Shown here one piece after another: positions 16,128 through 24,179 of a stretch of DNA of 64,000 bases; positions within the stretch are counted from its first letter, which is position 1, and the number at the start of each line of letters is the position of its first letter. The DNA is taken from contig NZ_BMTV01000009.1 in the NCBI RefSeq assembly GCF_014649855.1, positions 215,068 to 279,067 of the forward strand, read 5' to 3'. Origin of the DNA: Streptomyces roseolus. Lineage in GTDB: Bacteria > Actinomycetota > Actinomycetes > Streptomycetales > Streptomycetaceae. Both the position numbers and the translations under genes were made by a program. The notes beneath the pieces were generated by a model. It did not search any database. It was not told where the DNA came from and saw nothing but the letters and a program-made list of their open reading frames with translations.

Positions 16128-17416
16128 CGCCGCGCCGTGCGCGCCGGCCCCGCGCGCCCGCCTGGACCGCGACGCTCACCTGGAAGGCCGCGGTCTTCAT
16201 CGCCGTGATGTGCTGCGCGCTCGCCGCCCTGCTCGGCACCCTGGTGCACGTCTCCGTGACGGGGCAGACCGTGCGGGACGCGCGGGAGAAGGCGCTGTCG
16301 CGGCTGGTCGAGGTCACCCGGTCGTACGAGGCGGGCGAGCCGCTGCCGCCGTTCGCCGGGCTCGACCCGGCCGGCCTCCCGGAGCCGCTGCGGCGGCTGA
16401 CCGCGCGGGGCGAGCGCGGCACGGTGATCGCCGACCACGAGGGCCGGCCGACGATGTGGGCGGCGGGCCCGGCGGACGGGCACGCGCTCGCCGTCCGCGT
16501 CGACCACAGCGTGGGCGCGGGGACGATCGACGCGCTCGACCGGTCGATCGTCGGCTCCTCCGTCCTGGCCATCGCGGCGACCCTGGCCGTCGGCGTCGCC
16601 GCCGTCACCCGGGTCACCCGGCGGCTCCACGCCACCGCGCAGGTGGCCCGCCGGATCACCGCCGGCGACCTGGACGCGCGCGTGGACGACCCGCGGACGA
16701 AGGACCCCCGGCACCCGCAGGACGAGGTGGCGGCGGTCTCCGGGGCCCTCGACACGATGGCCTCCTCGCTCCAGGGCAAGCTCCAGAGCGAGCAGCGGTT
16801 CACCGCGGACGTGGCCCATGAGCTGCGCACCCCGCTGACGGGCCTGTCGGCCGCCGCCGAACTGCTGCCGGAGGGCCGGCCGGCGGAGCTCGTCCGGGAC
16901 CGGGTGCGGGCGATGCGCGGGCTGACCGAGGACCTCCTGGAGATCTCCCGGCTCGACGCCCGCACCGAGACGGTCGACCTGGCCGTGCACGAACTCGGGC
17001 CGCTGGTCGAGCGGGCGGTGCGCGCCTCGGGCACGGGGACGGAGGTGCGGATCGCGCGGGACGCGACGGTGGAGACGGACCGGCGGCGTCTCGAACGGGT
17101 GCTCGGCAATCTGGTCGCCAACGCCCACCGGCACGGCCGGCCGCCCGTGGTGGTGACCGTGGACGGGGCGACGGTGGCGGTGCGGGACCACGGGCCCGGC
17201 TATCCGGAGTACCTCCTGAGCTCCGGCCCGCAGCGCTTCCGCACCGAGAGCGGTGGCAAGGGGCACGGCCTGGGCCTGACGATCGCGGTCGGACAGGCGG
17301 AGGTGATCGGCGCGGAGCTGGTCTTCGCCAACGTCCCGGACGGCGGCGGCGCCGAGGCGCGGATCCGGCTGCCGGAGTACGTACGGTTCACGACGGACGA
17401 CGATCCGGAGCCGTGA
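16124..17416 (+). CDS. HAMP-domain sensor histidine kinase without adjacent regulator
   Basis: A 430-residue membrane histidine kinase. TM1 is near residues 18-40, a short extracellular domain follows (about 40-135), and TM2 is near 140-162 ('SSVLAIAATLAVGVAAVTRV'). HAMP runs about 163-215. The phospho-acceptor H box 'VAHELRTPLTGL' is near 230. The ATPase domain has the N box 'LGNLVANAHRHG', G1 'VRDHGPGYP' and G2 'KGHGLGLTIA'. The stop codon lies inside a 17-bp tandem repeat array. No response regulator is encoded next to it, unlike the kinase at 42617, so it is an orphan kinase here and its partner must lie elsewhere. Confidence 0.85.
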   Translation: MTPRRARRPRAPAWTATLTWKAAVFIAVMCCALAALLGTLVHVSVTGQTVRDAREKALSRLVEVTRSYEAGEPLPPFAGLDPAGLPEPLRRLTARGERGTVIADHEGRPTMWAAGPADGHALAVRVDHSVGAGTIDALDRSIVGSSVLAIAATLAVGVAAVTRVTRRLHATAQVARRITAGDLDARVDDPRTKDPRHPQDEVAAVSGALDTMASSLQGKLQSEQRFTADVAHELRTPLTGLSAAAELLPEGRPAELVRDRVRAMRGLTEDLLEISRLDARTETVDLAVHELGPLVERAVRASGTGTEVRIARDATVETDRRRLERVLGNLVANAHRHGRPPVVVTVDGATVAVRDHGPGYPEYLLSSGPQRFRTESGGKGHGLGLTIAVGQAEVIGAELVFANVPDGGGAEARIRLPEYVRFTTDDDPEP

Positions 17417-17520
17417 ACGACCCGACGGCGTGAACGACCCGGAGGCGTCAACGACCCGGAGCCACGTGAACGGCCCGCATGCGTGAACGGCCCTGAGGAA
17501 CGGACCGCCCGGAGGGGTGA
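17413..17520. repeat. 17-bp tandem repeats from the kinase stop codon onward
   Basis: GTGAACGACCCGACGGC (17413-17429), GTGAACGACCCGGAGGC (17430-17446), a 19-bp GTCAACGACCCGGAGCCAC (17447-17465), GTGAACGGCCCGCATGC (17466-17482) and a degenerate fifth copy from 17483. Another GTGAACG occurs at 17517. The first unit includes the kinase TGA stop. Confidence 0.8.
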
Positions 17521-17594
17521 ACGCCGCGCCGCGGGCCGAAGCGGTCGACAGCCCGGCGCGGCGGACGAGCCTCACGGCACACCGTCACACAAAA

Positions 17595-17623
17595 GGGACA
17601 TACGGCATACGGCTTGCTACGTT
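17595..17623 (+). promoter_or_regulatory. Likely leaderless promoter of the FtsW/RodA-like gene
   Basis: GGGACA (17595-17600), 17-bp spacer, TACGTT (17618-17623), then only 7 nt to the ATG at 17631. No Shine-Dalgarno sequence is present, so transcription probably starts at or next to the ATG. Confidence 0.5.
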
Positions 17624-17630
17624 GCCGACC

Positions 17631-19022
17631 ATGACCGCACCTCGGATCCCGGACGCGTCCCCGGCCGTGTCGCCGCCCGGTGTCCGGGGCCCGAAACGGC
17701 GCGGGGTGGAGCTGGTCCTGCTCCTGGGCGCCGCCCTGATCTCCGTCTGCGGCTACGCCGAGGTGGGCCTCGCCCACGACGGGGCCGTGCCGCCGGACGC
17801 CGCGCGGTACGGGGCGGGGCTCGGCCTCCTCGCGCTGCTCGCGCACCTCGCCGTACGGTTCCGGGCGCCGTACGCGGACCCCCTCCTGCTGCCGATCGCC
17901 GTGCTGCTCAACGGGCTCGGCCTGGTGCTGATCTACCGGCTCGACCTGGAGACGCCCCGCGACCAGGCGGCGACCACCCAACTGGTGTGGTCGACGCTCG
18001 GGGTCGCGCTCTTCATCGTGGTCGTGCTGCTGCTGCGCGACCACCGCGCGCTCCAGGGGTACGCGTACGTCTGCGTGGCCGCCGCGCTGGCGCTGATGAT
18101 CCTGCCGATCTTCTTCCCGGCGGTGAACGGGGCCAGGATCTGGATCCGGATCGGCGGGCTCTCCTTCCAGCCCGGGGAGTTCGCGAAGATCCTGCTGGCG
18201 GTCTTCTTCGCCGCGTACCTCTCGGCCAACCTCAGCGCGCTCGCCTACGCCGGGCGACGGATCTGGAGGTTCCAGTTCCCGACCTGGCGGGTGCTCGGGC
18301 CGGTCGTGGCGATCTGGCTGCTGAGCGTCGGCGTCCTCGTCCTGGAGCGGGACCTCGGCACCTCGCTGCTCTTCTTCGGCCTCTTCGTGATCATGCTGTA
18401 CGTGGCGACCGGCCGCACCGGCTGGATCGCCATCGGGCTGCTGCTCGCCGCCGCCGGGGCCTTCCTCATCGGCTCCGTCGAGCCTCATGTGCACAGCCGG
18501 GTGCAGGACTGGCTGGATCCGTACGCCTCCATCCGGGCGGGCGAGGGGCCCGGACAGCTCGCCCAGTCGCTCTTCTCCTTCGCCGCGGGCGGGATGCTCG
18601 GCACCGGGCTGGGGCTCGGGCACTCGGTGCTCATCGGCTTCGCCACCAAGTCGGACTTCATCCTGGCGACGGCCGGCGAGGAGCTCGGCTTCGTCGGGCT
18701 CACCGCGCTCTTCCTGCTGTACGCGCTCTTCGTGGCGCGCGGCTACCGCGCCGGGCTCTCGCTGCGGGACCCCTTCGGACGGCTGCTCGCGGTCGGGCTC
18801 GCGTCGATCGTGGCGCTCCAGGTCTTCGTGATCGCGGGCGGGGTGATGGGGCTGATCCCGCTGACGGGCATGGCGATGCCGTTCCTGGCCCAGGGCGGTT
18901 CGTCGGTGGTGACCAACTGGGTGATCGTCGCGCTCCTCGTGCGCGTCAGCGACTCGGCGCGGGCGCCGCAGCCGGAGACCGCGGACACCGGGGAGCCGGC
19001 GCGGGTGGAGGCGGGCCGGTGA
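17631..19022 (+). CDS. FtsW/RodA/SpoVE-family peptidoglycan polymerase
   Basis: A 463-residue polytopic membrane protein of the SEDS family, which polymerises lipid II into glycan strands and works with a class B penicillin-binding protein. About ten to twelve hydrophobic segments are visible. Family hallmarks are 'NGARIWIRIGGLSFQPGEFA' (near 163-182), 'RDLGTSLLFFGLF' (near 240) and 'IPLTGMAMPFLAQGGSS' (near 407), with the conserved Asp of the RDLG block matching the catalytic region of SEDS proteins. ATG at 17631 is preferred over upstream in-frame starts because the promoter -10 ends 7 nt before it. The stop overlaps the PBP start (GTGA), so the pair is coupled. Being outside the division cluster, it is likely a developmental or accessory paralogue. 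Confidence 0.88.
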   Translation: MTAPRIPDASPAVSPPGVRGPKRRGVELVLLLGAALISVCGYAEVGLAHDGAVPPDAARYGAGLGLLALLAHLAVRFRAPYADPLLLPIAVLLNGLGLVLIYRLDLETPRDQAATTQLVWSTLGVALFIVVVLLLRDHRALQGYAYVCVAAALALMILPIFFPAVNGARIWIRIGGLSFQPGEFAKILLAVFFAAYLSANLSALAYAGRRIWRFQFPTWRVLGPVVAIWLLSVGVLVLERDLGTSLLFFGLFVIMLYVATGRTGWIAIGLLLAAAGAFLIGSVEPHVHSRVQDWLDPYASIRAGEGPGQLAQSLFSFAAGGMLGTGLGLGHSVLIGFATKSDFILATAGEELGFVGLTALFLLYALFVARGYRAGLSLRDPFGRLLAVGLASIVALQVFVIAGGVMGLIPLTGMAMPFLAQGGSSVVTNWVIVALLVRVSDSARAPQPETADTGEPARVEAGR

Positions 19023-20677
19023 TCCGGTACATCCGGCGGGCCGCCGCGCTCTGCCTCCTGCTGCTCGTCGCGCTGCTGGTGAACGCGGTGCGGGTGATGC
19101 TCGTCGAGGCCGAGGAGCTGGACGCGAATCCGGCCAACCGGCGGAGCGCGATCGCCCACTGGGCCGAGCCGCGCGGCGAGATCGTCGTCGACGGGAGGCC
19201 GGTGACCGGCTCCCGGGACAGCGGGCAGCAGCTGCGCTGGGAACGGACCTACCGCCGGGGCCCGCTGTACGCGCCGGTGACCGGCTACGCCTCCCAGACG
19301 TACGGCACCACGATGCTCGAACACGCCGAGGACGCGCTGCTCGCCGGCACCGATCCGGTGCTCGCCCCGCTGCCGCTGTGGAACGACCTCACCCGGGGCC
19401 GCTCCCCTGGCGGCGACGTGGTGACGACCATCCGGGCGTCGATGCAGGAGGCGGCCTACCGGGGGCTCGACGGGAAGCGCGGCGCGGTCGTCGCGCTCGA
19501 ACCGTCGAGCGGCCGGATCCTGGCACTCGTCTCCTCCCCCTCGTACGAGCCCGGGGTGCTCTCCGGCACCGGTGCGGACGTGAAGGACGCCTGGGCCCGG
19601 CTGACCGCCTCGCCCCACCAGCCGCTGCTCAACCGGGCGCTGCGGCAGACCTATCCGCCCGGCTCCACCTTCAAGATCGTGACGGCGGCGGCGGCGCTGG
19701 ACTCCGGGGTCGTACGGGACGTGGACGCGCCGACGGACACCCCCGACCCCTTCGTGCTCCCCGGCACCCGGCAGGTGCTGCCGAACGAGGCCCGGGGCTG
19801 CGAGGACGCCTCGCTCGCCTACGCCCTCCAGTGGTCCTGCAACACGGTGATGGCCGGGCTCGGCGTGGACGTCGGCCTGGAGGGCATGGTCGGCGCGGCG
19901 GAGCGGTTCGGCTTCGACGACCCCTCGCTGCGGGTGCCGTCGTGGGTGGCGAAGTCCAACTTCGACCGGGAGATGAGCCCGGACCAGCTGGCGCTGTCGT
20001 CGATCGGGCAGTTCGACACGACGGCGACGCCGCTCCAGATGGCGATGGTGGCGGCGGCCGTCGCCAACACCGGGGAGATCGCGCGGCCGTACCTGGTCGA
20101 CCGGAGGACCACCTCCGGCGGGACCACCGTGGACCGCACCCCGCGCCGCCCCTACCGGCAGGCGATGAACCCCTCGACCGCGCTCCAGCTCCAGCGGCTG
20201 ATGGTGCGGGCGGTGGAGGAGGGCACGGGGTCGAACGCGGCGATCCCCGGGGCGCGGGTCGGCGGCAAGACCGGCACGGCGCAGCACGGCTTCGGCAACA
20301 CGGGGACCCCGTACGCCTGGTTCATCGCCTGGGCCCAGGCCGAGGACTCGGCCCGGCCCGCGGTCGCGGTGGCCGTCGTCGTCGAGGACGCGGAGGCCGC
20401 CCGCACCGACATCAGCGGCGGCGGCAGCGCGGCCCCGATCGCCCGTGACGTCATGCGCGAGGCCCTCCGCCTGGAGGCGGAGGCCCGGGCCGCGCCGGGC
20501 GCGCCGGGCGCATTCGGCGCACCCCGCGCCTCCGGGACGACGCCCCCGGCCCGCCCGCGCGGCGCACCGGGCGCCCGAACCCCCGAGTCGGCGCCCTCGC
20601 CGCCCTCCCGGGAGCTGCCGGTCACCCGCCCGCGCGGCGCGCCGGGCTCCGACGCCCGGACCCGCGGAACGGGCTGA
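19019..20677 (+). CDS. Class B penicillin-binding protein (transpeptidase)
   Basis: A 552-residue D,D-transpeptidase with a single N-terminal membrane anchor (about 5-24). The transpeptidase domain has all three active-site motifs: S-x-x-K in 'YPPGSTFKIVTA' (catalytic Ser near 216), S-x-N in 'WSCNTVM' (near 272) and K-T-G in 'GKTGTAQHG' (near 416). The C-terminal 75 residues are a disordered Ala/Pro/Arg tail with a repeated 'RPRGAPG' unit. GTG at 19019 overlaps the upstream stop. It cross-links glycan made by the coupled SEDS protein. The length and lack of PASTA domains match PbpA-type proteins. Confidence 0.88.
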   Translation: MIRYIRRAAALCLLLLVALLVNAVRVMLVEAEELDANPANRRSAIAHWAEPRGEIVVDGRPVTGSRDSGQQLRWERTYRRGPLYAPVTGYASQTYGTTMLEHAEDALLAGTDPVLAPLPLWNDLTRGRSPGGDVVTTIRASMQEAAYRGLDGKRGAVVALEPSSGRILALVSSPSYEPGVLSGTGADVKDAWARLTASPHQPLLNRALRQTYPPGSTFKIVTAAAALDSGVVRDVDAPTDTPDPFVLPGTRQVLPNEARGCEDASLAYALQWSCNTVMAGLGVDVGLEGMVGAAERFGFDDPSLRVPSWVAKSNFDREMSPDQLALSSIGQFDTTATPLQMAMVAAAVANTGEIARPYLVDRRTTSGGTTVDRTPRRPYRQAMNPSTALQLQRLMVRAVEEGTGSNAAIPGARVGGKTGTAQHGFGNTGTPYAWFIAWAQAEDSARPAVAVAVVVEDAEAARTDISGGGSAAPIARDVMREALRLEAEARAAPGAPGAFGAPRASGTTPPARPRGAPGARTPESAPSPPSRELPVTRPRGAPGSDARTRGTG

Positions 20678-20768
20678 ACCGGAGGAACGGTCCGTCCCGG
20701 GGAAGGGGCCGGGCGCGCCCCGCACCCGCGTGCCCCGCCCGCGCCGTGGCCCGGGCGGGCGGAGCCCG

Positions 20769-21884
20769 TCACTCCTTCGCGCCCTCCGCGATCGCCTCCG
20801 CCACCTCGGCGACCCGGGCGCGCTCCTCCGCCGCGAAGCGTTCGGCGTCGAGGCGGTCGGCGATCTCCTCGTCCTGGGCCATGAGGAGGTCGAGGTGGGA
20901 GTCGCCGAGGTCGAAGACGCCCATGTCGAGGTAGGCCTTCTGGAGGCGCTCGCCCCAGAGGCCGATGTCCTTGACGCAGGGGACGATCCGGCTGAAGAGC
21001 AGCTTCCGGAAGAGGTGGAGGAAGTCGCTCCGCTCGCTGAACTCCTCCGCCTCCTTGCGCGGGATCCCGAAGTTCTCCAGGACCTCGACCCCGCGCAGCC
21101 GGTCGCGCATCAGGTAGCAGCCCTCGATGACGAACTCCTCGCGCTCGCGCAGCTCCGCGTCGGTGAGCTGCCGGTAGTGGTCGCGCAGGGCCATCCGCCC
21201 GAAGGCGACGTGCCGGGCCTCGTCCTGCATGACGTACGCGAGGATCTGCCGGGGCAGCGGCTTGTCGGTGGTGTCGCGGATCATGCCGAAGGCGGCGAGG
21301 GCCAGGCCCTCGATGAGCACCTGCATCCCGAGGTACGGCATGTCCCAGCGGGAGTCGCGGAGGGTGTCGTCGAGGAGGGTCTGGAGGTCGTCGTTGATCG
21401 GGTACAGCATCCCGATCTTGTCGTGGAGGAAGCGGCCGTAGATCTCGGCGTGGCGGGCCTCGTCCATCGTCTGGGTCGCGGAGTAGAACTTCGCGTCGAG
21501 GTCGGGCGCGGACTCGACGATCCGCGCGGCGCAGACCATGGCGCCCTGTTCGCCGTGGAGGAACTGGCTGAAGTTCCACGCGGCGTAGTGGCGGCGCAGG
21601 TCGCCCTTGTCCTTCTCGGTGAGCTTCGCCCAGTGCCGGGTGCCGTACAGGGCGAGCGCCTCGTCGGGCGTGCCGAGCGGGTCGTACGGGTCGACCTCCA
21701 GGTCCCAGTCGATGCGGCGGGCGCCGTCCCACTGCTTGTCCTTGCCCTTCTGGTAGAGGGCGAGGAGCCGCTCGCGGCCGGCGCCGGCCATGTCGTACTC
21801 CCAGGAGAAGCGGGCCTCGCCGGTCGCCGGGATCTGCCGGCCGGGTCCGGACGGGGGGTTCACGTAGAGCTCGTGCGTCGACAT
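20769..21884 (-). CDS. R2-like diiron ferritin-fold protein
   Basis: A 371-residue all-helical protein of the ferritin-like superfamily. Four-helix-bundle metal ligands are visible as Glu in 'FLHGEQGAM', the E-x-x-H pair 'DEARHAEIYG', Glu in 'VLIEGLALAA' and a second 'DEARHVAFGRM'. Two EARH motifs about 90 residues apart are typical of ribonucleotide-reductase R2-like or AurF-like diiron oxidases. Substrate is unknown. ATG at 21884 has GAAGGAG upstream; the open frame continues to 21932 without a better site. It is divergent from a second, different diiron gene across 168 bp. Confidence 0.8.
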   Translation of the reverse strand: MSTHELYVNPPSGPGRQIPATGEARFSWEYDMAGAGRERLLALYQKGKDKQWDGARRIDWDLEVDPYDPLGTPDEALALYGTRHWAKLTEKDKGDLRRHYAAWNFSQFLHGEQGAMVCAARIVESAPDLDAKFYSATQTMDEARHAEIYGRFLHDKIGMLYPINDDLQTLLDDTLRDSRWDMPYLGMQVLIEGLALAAFGMIRDTTDKPLPRQILAYVMQDEARHVAFGRMALRDHYRQLTDAELREREEFVIEGCYLMRDRLRGVEVLENFGIPRKEAEEFSERSDFLHLFRKLLFSRIVPCVKDIGLWGERLQKAYLDMGVFDLGDSHLDLLMAQDEEIADRLDAERFAAEERARVAEVAEAIAEGAKE

Positions 21885-21972
21885 CGACCACTCCTTCGGC
21901 CACCGGCGTCCTGCCGCCGTCAGCAGGCTCACACGTTGCTGTACGAAGCGTCAACAAGTCGCGCGCAGGGGA

Positions 21973-22001
21973 TTGACGGCCTTGCCGACGGGCAGTCTGA
22001 T
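21973..22001 (+). promoter_or_regulatory. Promoter for the AurF-like diiron gene
   Basis: TTGACG (21973-21978), 17-bp spacer, TCTGAT (21996-22001). A TTGACG also faces the other way at 21951-21946, so the divergent diiron gene may use a promoter in the same gap. Confidence 0.4.
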
Positions 22002-22052
22002 GGCAAGTGACCGACGGTAACTCCGCGTTCGAGGCCTGCGAGGTGTCCCGCC

Positions 22053-22988
22053 ATGAGCCCCTTCACCGAGCCCGACTTCACCCGGCTGCGGGACGCGCTC
22101 GGGCCGCTCCGCGACCGCGAGCGGCTCGCCGAACGGCTCCTGGAGGCCTCCCGCAAGCACTCGTACGACCCCGACACCGAGCTCGACTGGGACGCGCCCT
22201 TCGAACCCGGGAAGTGGTACTGGCCGCCGGAGCTGGTCTCCCTCTACGGCACCCCGCTGTGGAGCCGGATGTCCGAGGAGCAGCGGATCGACCTCTCCCG
22301 CCACGAGGCCGCCTCGCTCGCCTCGCTCGGCGTCTGGTTCGAGGTCATCCTGATGCAGCTGCTCGTCCGGCACATCTACGACAAGCCGCTGACCAGCCGT
22401 CACGTGGGCTACGCGCTCACCGAGATCGCGGACGAGTGCCGGCACTCGATGATGTTCGCCCGGCTGATCCGGAAGAGCGGGACCGGCGAGTATCCCGTGC
22501 CGCGGGTCTACCACAACCTCGCCCGCGTCCTGAAGACCGTCTCCACCACCCCCGGCTCCTTCGCCGCGACCCTCCTCGGCGAGGAGATCCTGGACTGGAT
22601 GCAGCGGCTGACCTTCCCGGACGAGCGGATCCAGCCGCTGGTGCGCGGGGTGACCCGGATCCACGTGGTCGAGGAGGCCCGGCACGTGCGGTACGCCCGC
22701 GAGGAGCTGCGCCGCCAGATGGTGACGGCGCCCCGCTGGGAGCGGGAGTTCACCCGGCTGAGCTGCGGCGAGGCCGCCCGCGTCTTCTCCACCTGCTTCG
22801 TCAACCCCGCCGTCTACGACGCGGTGGGCCTGGACCGCCGGCAGGCGGTCGCCGAGGTCCGGGCGAGCGGCCACCGCCGGGAGGTCATGCAGGCCGGCGC
22901 CAAGCGCCTGACCGACTTCCTCGACGACATCGGCGTCCTGCGCGGCCCCGGCCGCCGCCTCTGGCGCTCGTCGGGCCTGCTGGCCTGA
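22053..22988 (+). CDS. AurF-like diiron oxygenase
   Basis: 311 residues, ferritin-like, resembling the diiron N-oxygenase (AurF) group. Metal-ligand candidates are Glu in 'RHEAASLASLGVWFE', 'EIADECRHSMMFARL' (E-x-x-H), Glu in 'LLGEEILDW' and 'VVEEARHVRYAREE' (E-x-x-H), the spacing expected for a four-helix diiron site. Family members oxidise amines or other small substrates with O2; the substrate here cannot be inferred. The ATG at 22053 has only a weak GAGGTG site. It is divergent from the R2-like gene and followed after 72 bp by a TetR regulator, so the three may form a regulated oxidation module. Confidence 0.8.
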   Translation: MSPFTEPDFTRLRDALGPLRDRERLAERLLEASRKHSYDPDTELDWDAPFEPGKWYWPPELVSLYGTPLWSRMSEEQRIDLSRHEAASLASLGVWFEVILMQLLVRHIYDKPLTSRHVGYALTEIADECRHSMMFARLIRKSGTGEYPVPRVYHNLARVLKTVSTTPGSFAATLLGEEILDWMQRLTFPDERIQPLVRGVTRIHVVEEARHVRYAREELRRQMVTAPRWEREFTRLSCGEAARVFSTCFVNPAVYDAVGLDRRQAVAEVRASGHRREVMQAGAKRLTDFLDDIGVLRGPGRRLWRSSGLLA

Positions 22989-23060
22989 CGGGACCCCGCC
23001 CCTCCCGCGGGGTGCGGGAAGGGGGTCCGGAGCGGGAGGCACCGGGGTTACGCTGCCGCC

Positions 23061-23783
23061 ATGACGAGCGCCGCCTCTCCCGCGTACCGCCGGCTCAGCG
23101 TCGAGGAGCGGCGCGGCCAGCTCCTGGAGGCCGCGCTGGGGCTCTTCGCGCACCGGGCCCCCGAGGACGTGTCGCTCGACGACGTCGCCGAGGCGGCCGG
23201 GGTCTCCCGGCCGCTGGTCTACCGCTACTTCCCCGGCGGCAAGCAGCAGCTGTACGAGGCCGCGCTGCGCTCCTCCGCCGACGCCCTGGACCGGTGCTTC
23301 GCCGAGCCCGAGGACGGGCCGCCCACCGAGCGGCTCGGCCGGGTCCTCGACCGCTACCTCGCCTTCGTGGACGGCCACGACGCCGGTTTCAGCGCGCTGC
23401 TGCGCGGCGGCAGCGTCGTCGAGACCTCCAACACCACGTCGATCGTGGACGAGGTGCGGCGGGCCGCCGCCGCGCAGATCTTCCTGCACCTGGGTGCGGA
23501 GCGGCCGGGCCCGCGGCTCGCGATGCTGGTCCGCACCTGGATCGCGGCGGTCGAGGCGGCCTCGCTCATCTGGCTGGACGACGGCAAGCGGCCGCCAGCC
23601 GACGAGCTGCGCGACTGGTTGGTCGACCACCTGGTCGCCGTCCTGGCGGCCGGCTCCGCGCGCGATCCGGAGACCGCCGGGGTCGTCCGGCGGCTGCTCG
23701 CCCAGGAGCGGGCCGACGGGCCCGTCGCCGACCTGGCCGGACGGCTCGTGCCGCTCGCCGGCGAGGCCGCGCACCTGCTGTGA
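23061..23783 (+). CDS. TetR/AcrR-family transcriptional regulator
   Basis: 240 residues. The N-terminal helix-turn-helix ('[20 protein letters not shown]', residues about 35-55) is typical TetR, followed by an all-helical ligand-binding domain with no recognisable ligand signature. A TACGCT hexamer 6 nt before the ATG and the absence of a Shine-Dalgarno suggest a leaderless mRNA. Its position next to two diiron oxygenase-like genes suggests it may control them, but I find no clear shared palindrome in their promoters. Confidence 0.85.
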   Translation: MTSAASPAYRRLSVEERRGQLLEAALGLFAHRAPEDVSLDDVAEAAGVSRPLVYRYFPGGKQQLYEAALRSSADALDRCFAEPEDGPPTERLGRVLDRYLAFVDGHDAGFSALLRGGSVVETSNTTSIVDEVRRAAAAQIFLHLGAERPGPRLAMLVRTWIAAVEAASLIWLDDGKRPPADELRDWLVDHLVAVLAAGSARDPETAGVVRRLLAQERADGPVADLAGRLVPLAGEAAHLL

Positions 23784-23820
23784 CCCCCCGCGACGGGCGC
23801 GGCCGGGAGAGACTGGTGGG

Positions 23821-24090
23821 GTGAGAAGCGAGAACACCCCCTTCCGCGGCGGCCCCCTCGACGGGCGGGTGCTGCCCATCCTGCTCGGCATGACCGGCCA
23901 CCCGCCGAAGTGGTACGAGGTGCCGGTCCCGGCCCACGACGGCCGGCCGCCCGTGCTCCACACGTACCGCCGCGAACCGGCCGGCCACACCCGGCGACTC
24001 GGGCTCCAGCGCGGCTGGGTCTACGAGTACGCCCCCGAGGGCCGCGAGCGGCGCGAGCTGAAGTGGCCGTGGTCGAAGCCGAACGGGTGA
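23821..24090 (+). CDS. Small conserved hypothetical protein
   Basis: 89 residues from a GTG at 23821 with GGGAGAG upstream, 37 bp after the TetR gene. Sequence features are a '[11 protein letters not shown]' start, a central 'WYEVPVP' strand and a basic/aromatic C-terminus '[13 protein letters not shown]'. The coding signal is strong (G/C third positions throughout). No family or function recognised; a small beta-rich soluble protein is likely. Confidence 0.65.
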   Translation: MRSENTPFRGGPLDGRVLPILLGMTGHPPKWYEVPVPAHDGRPPVLHTYRREPAGHTRRLGLQRGWVYEYAPEGRERRELKWPWSKPNG

Positions 24091-24179
24091 CACCGGGCGC
24101 CGCACCCCGATCCGTACGGTAATCGGATGAATTGACGCGTCATGATGCCTCCGGAGCCCGCTCTGGAGGTGGTGGTGAC

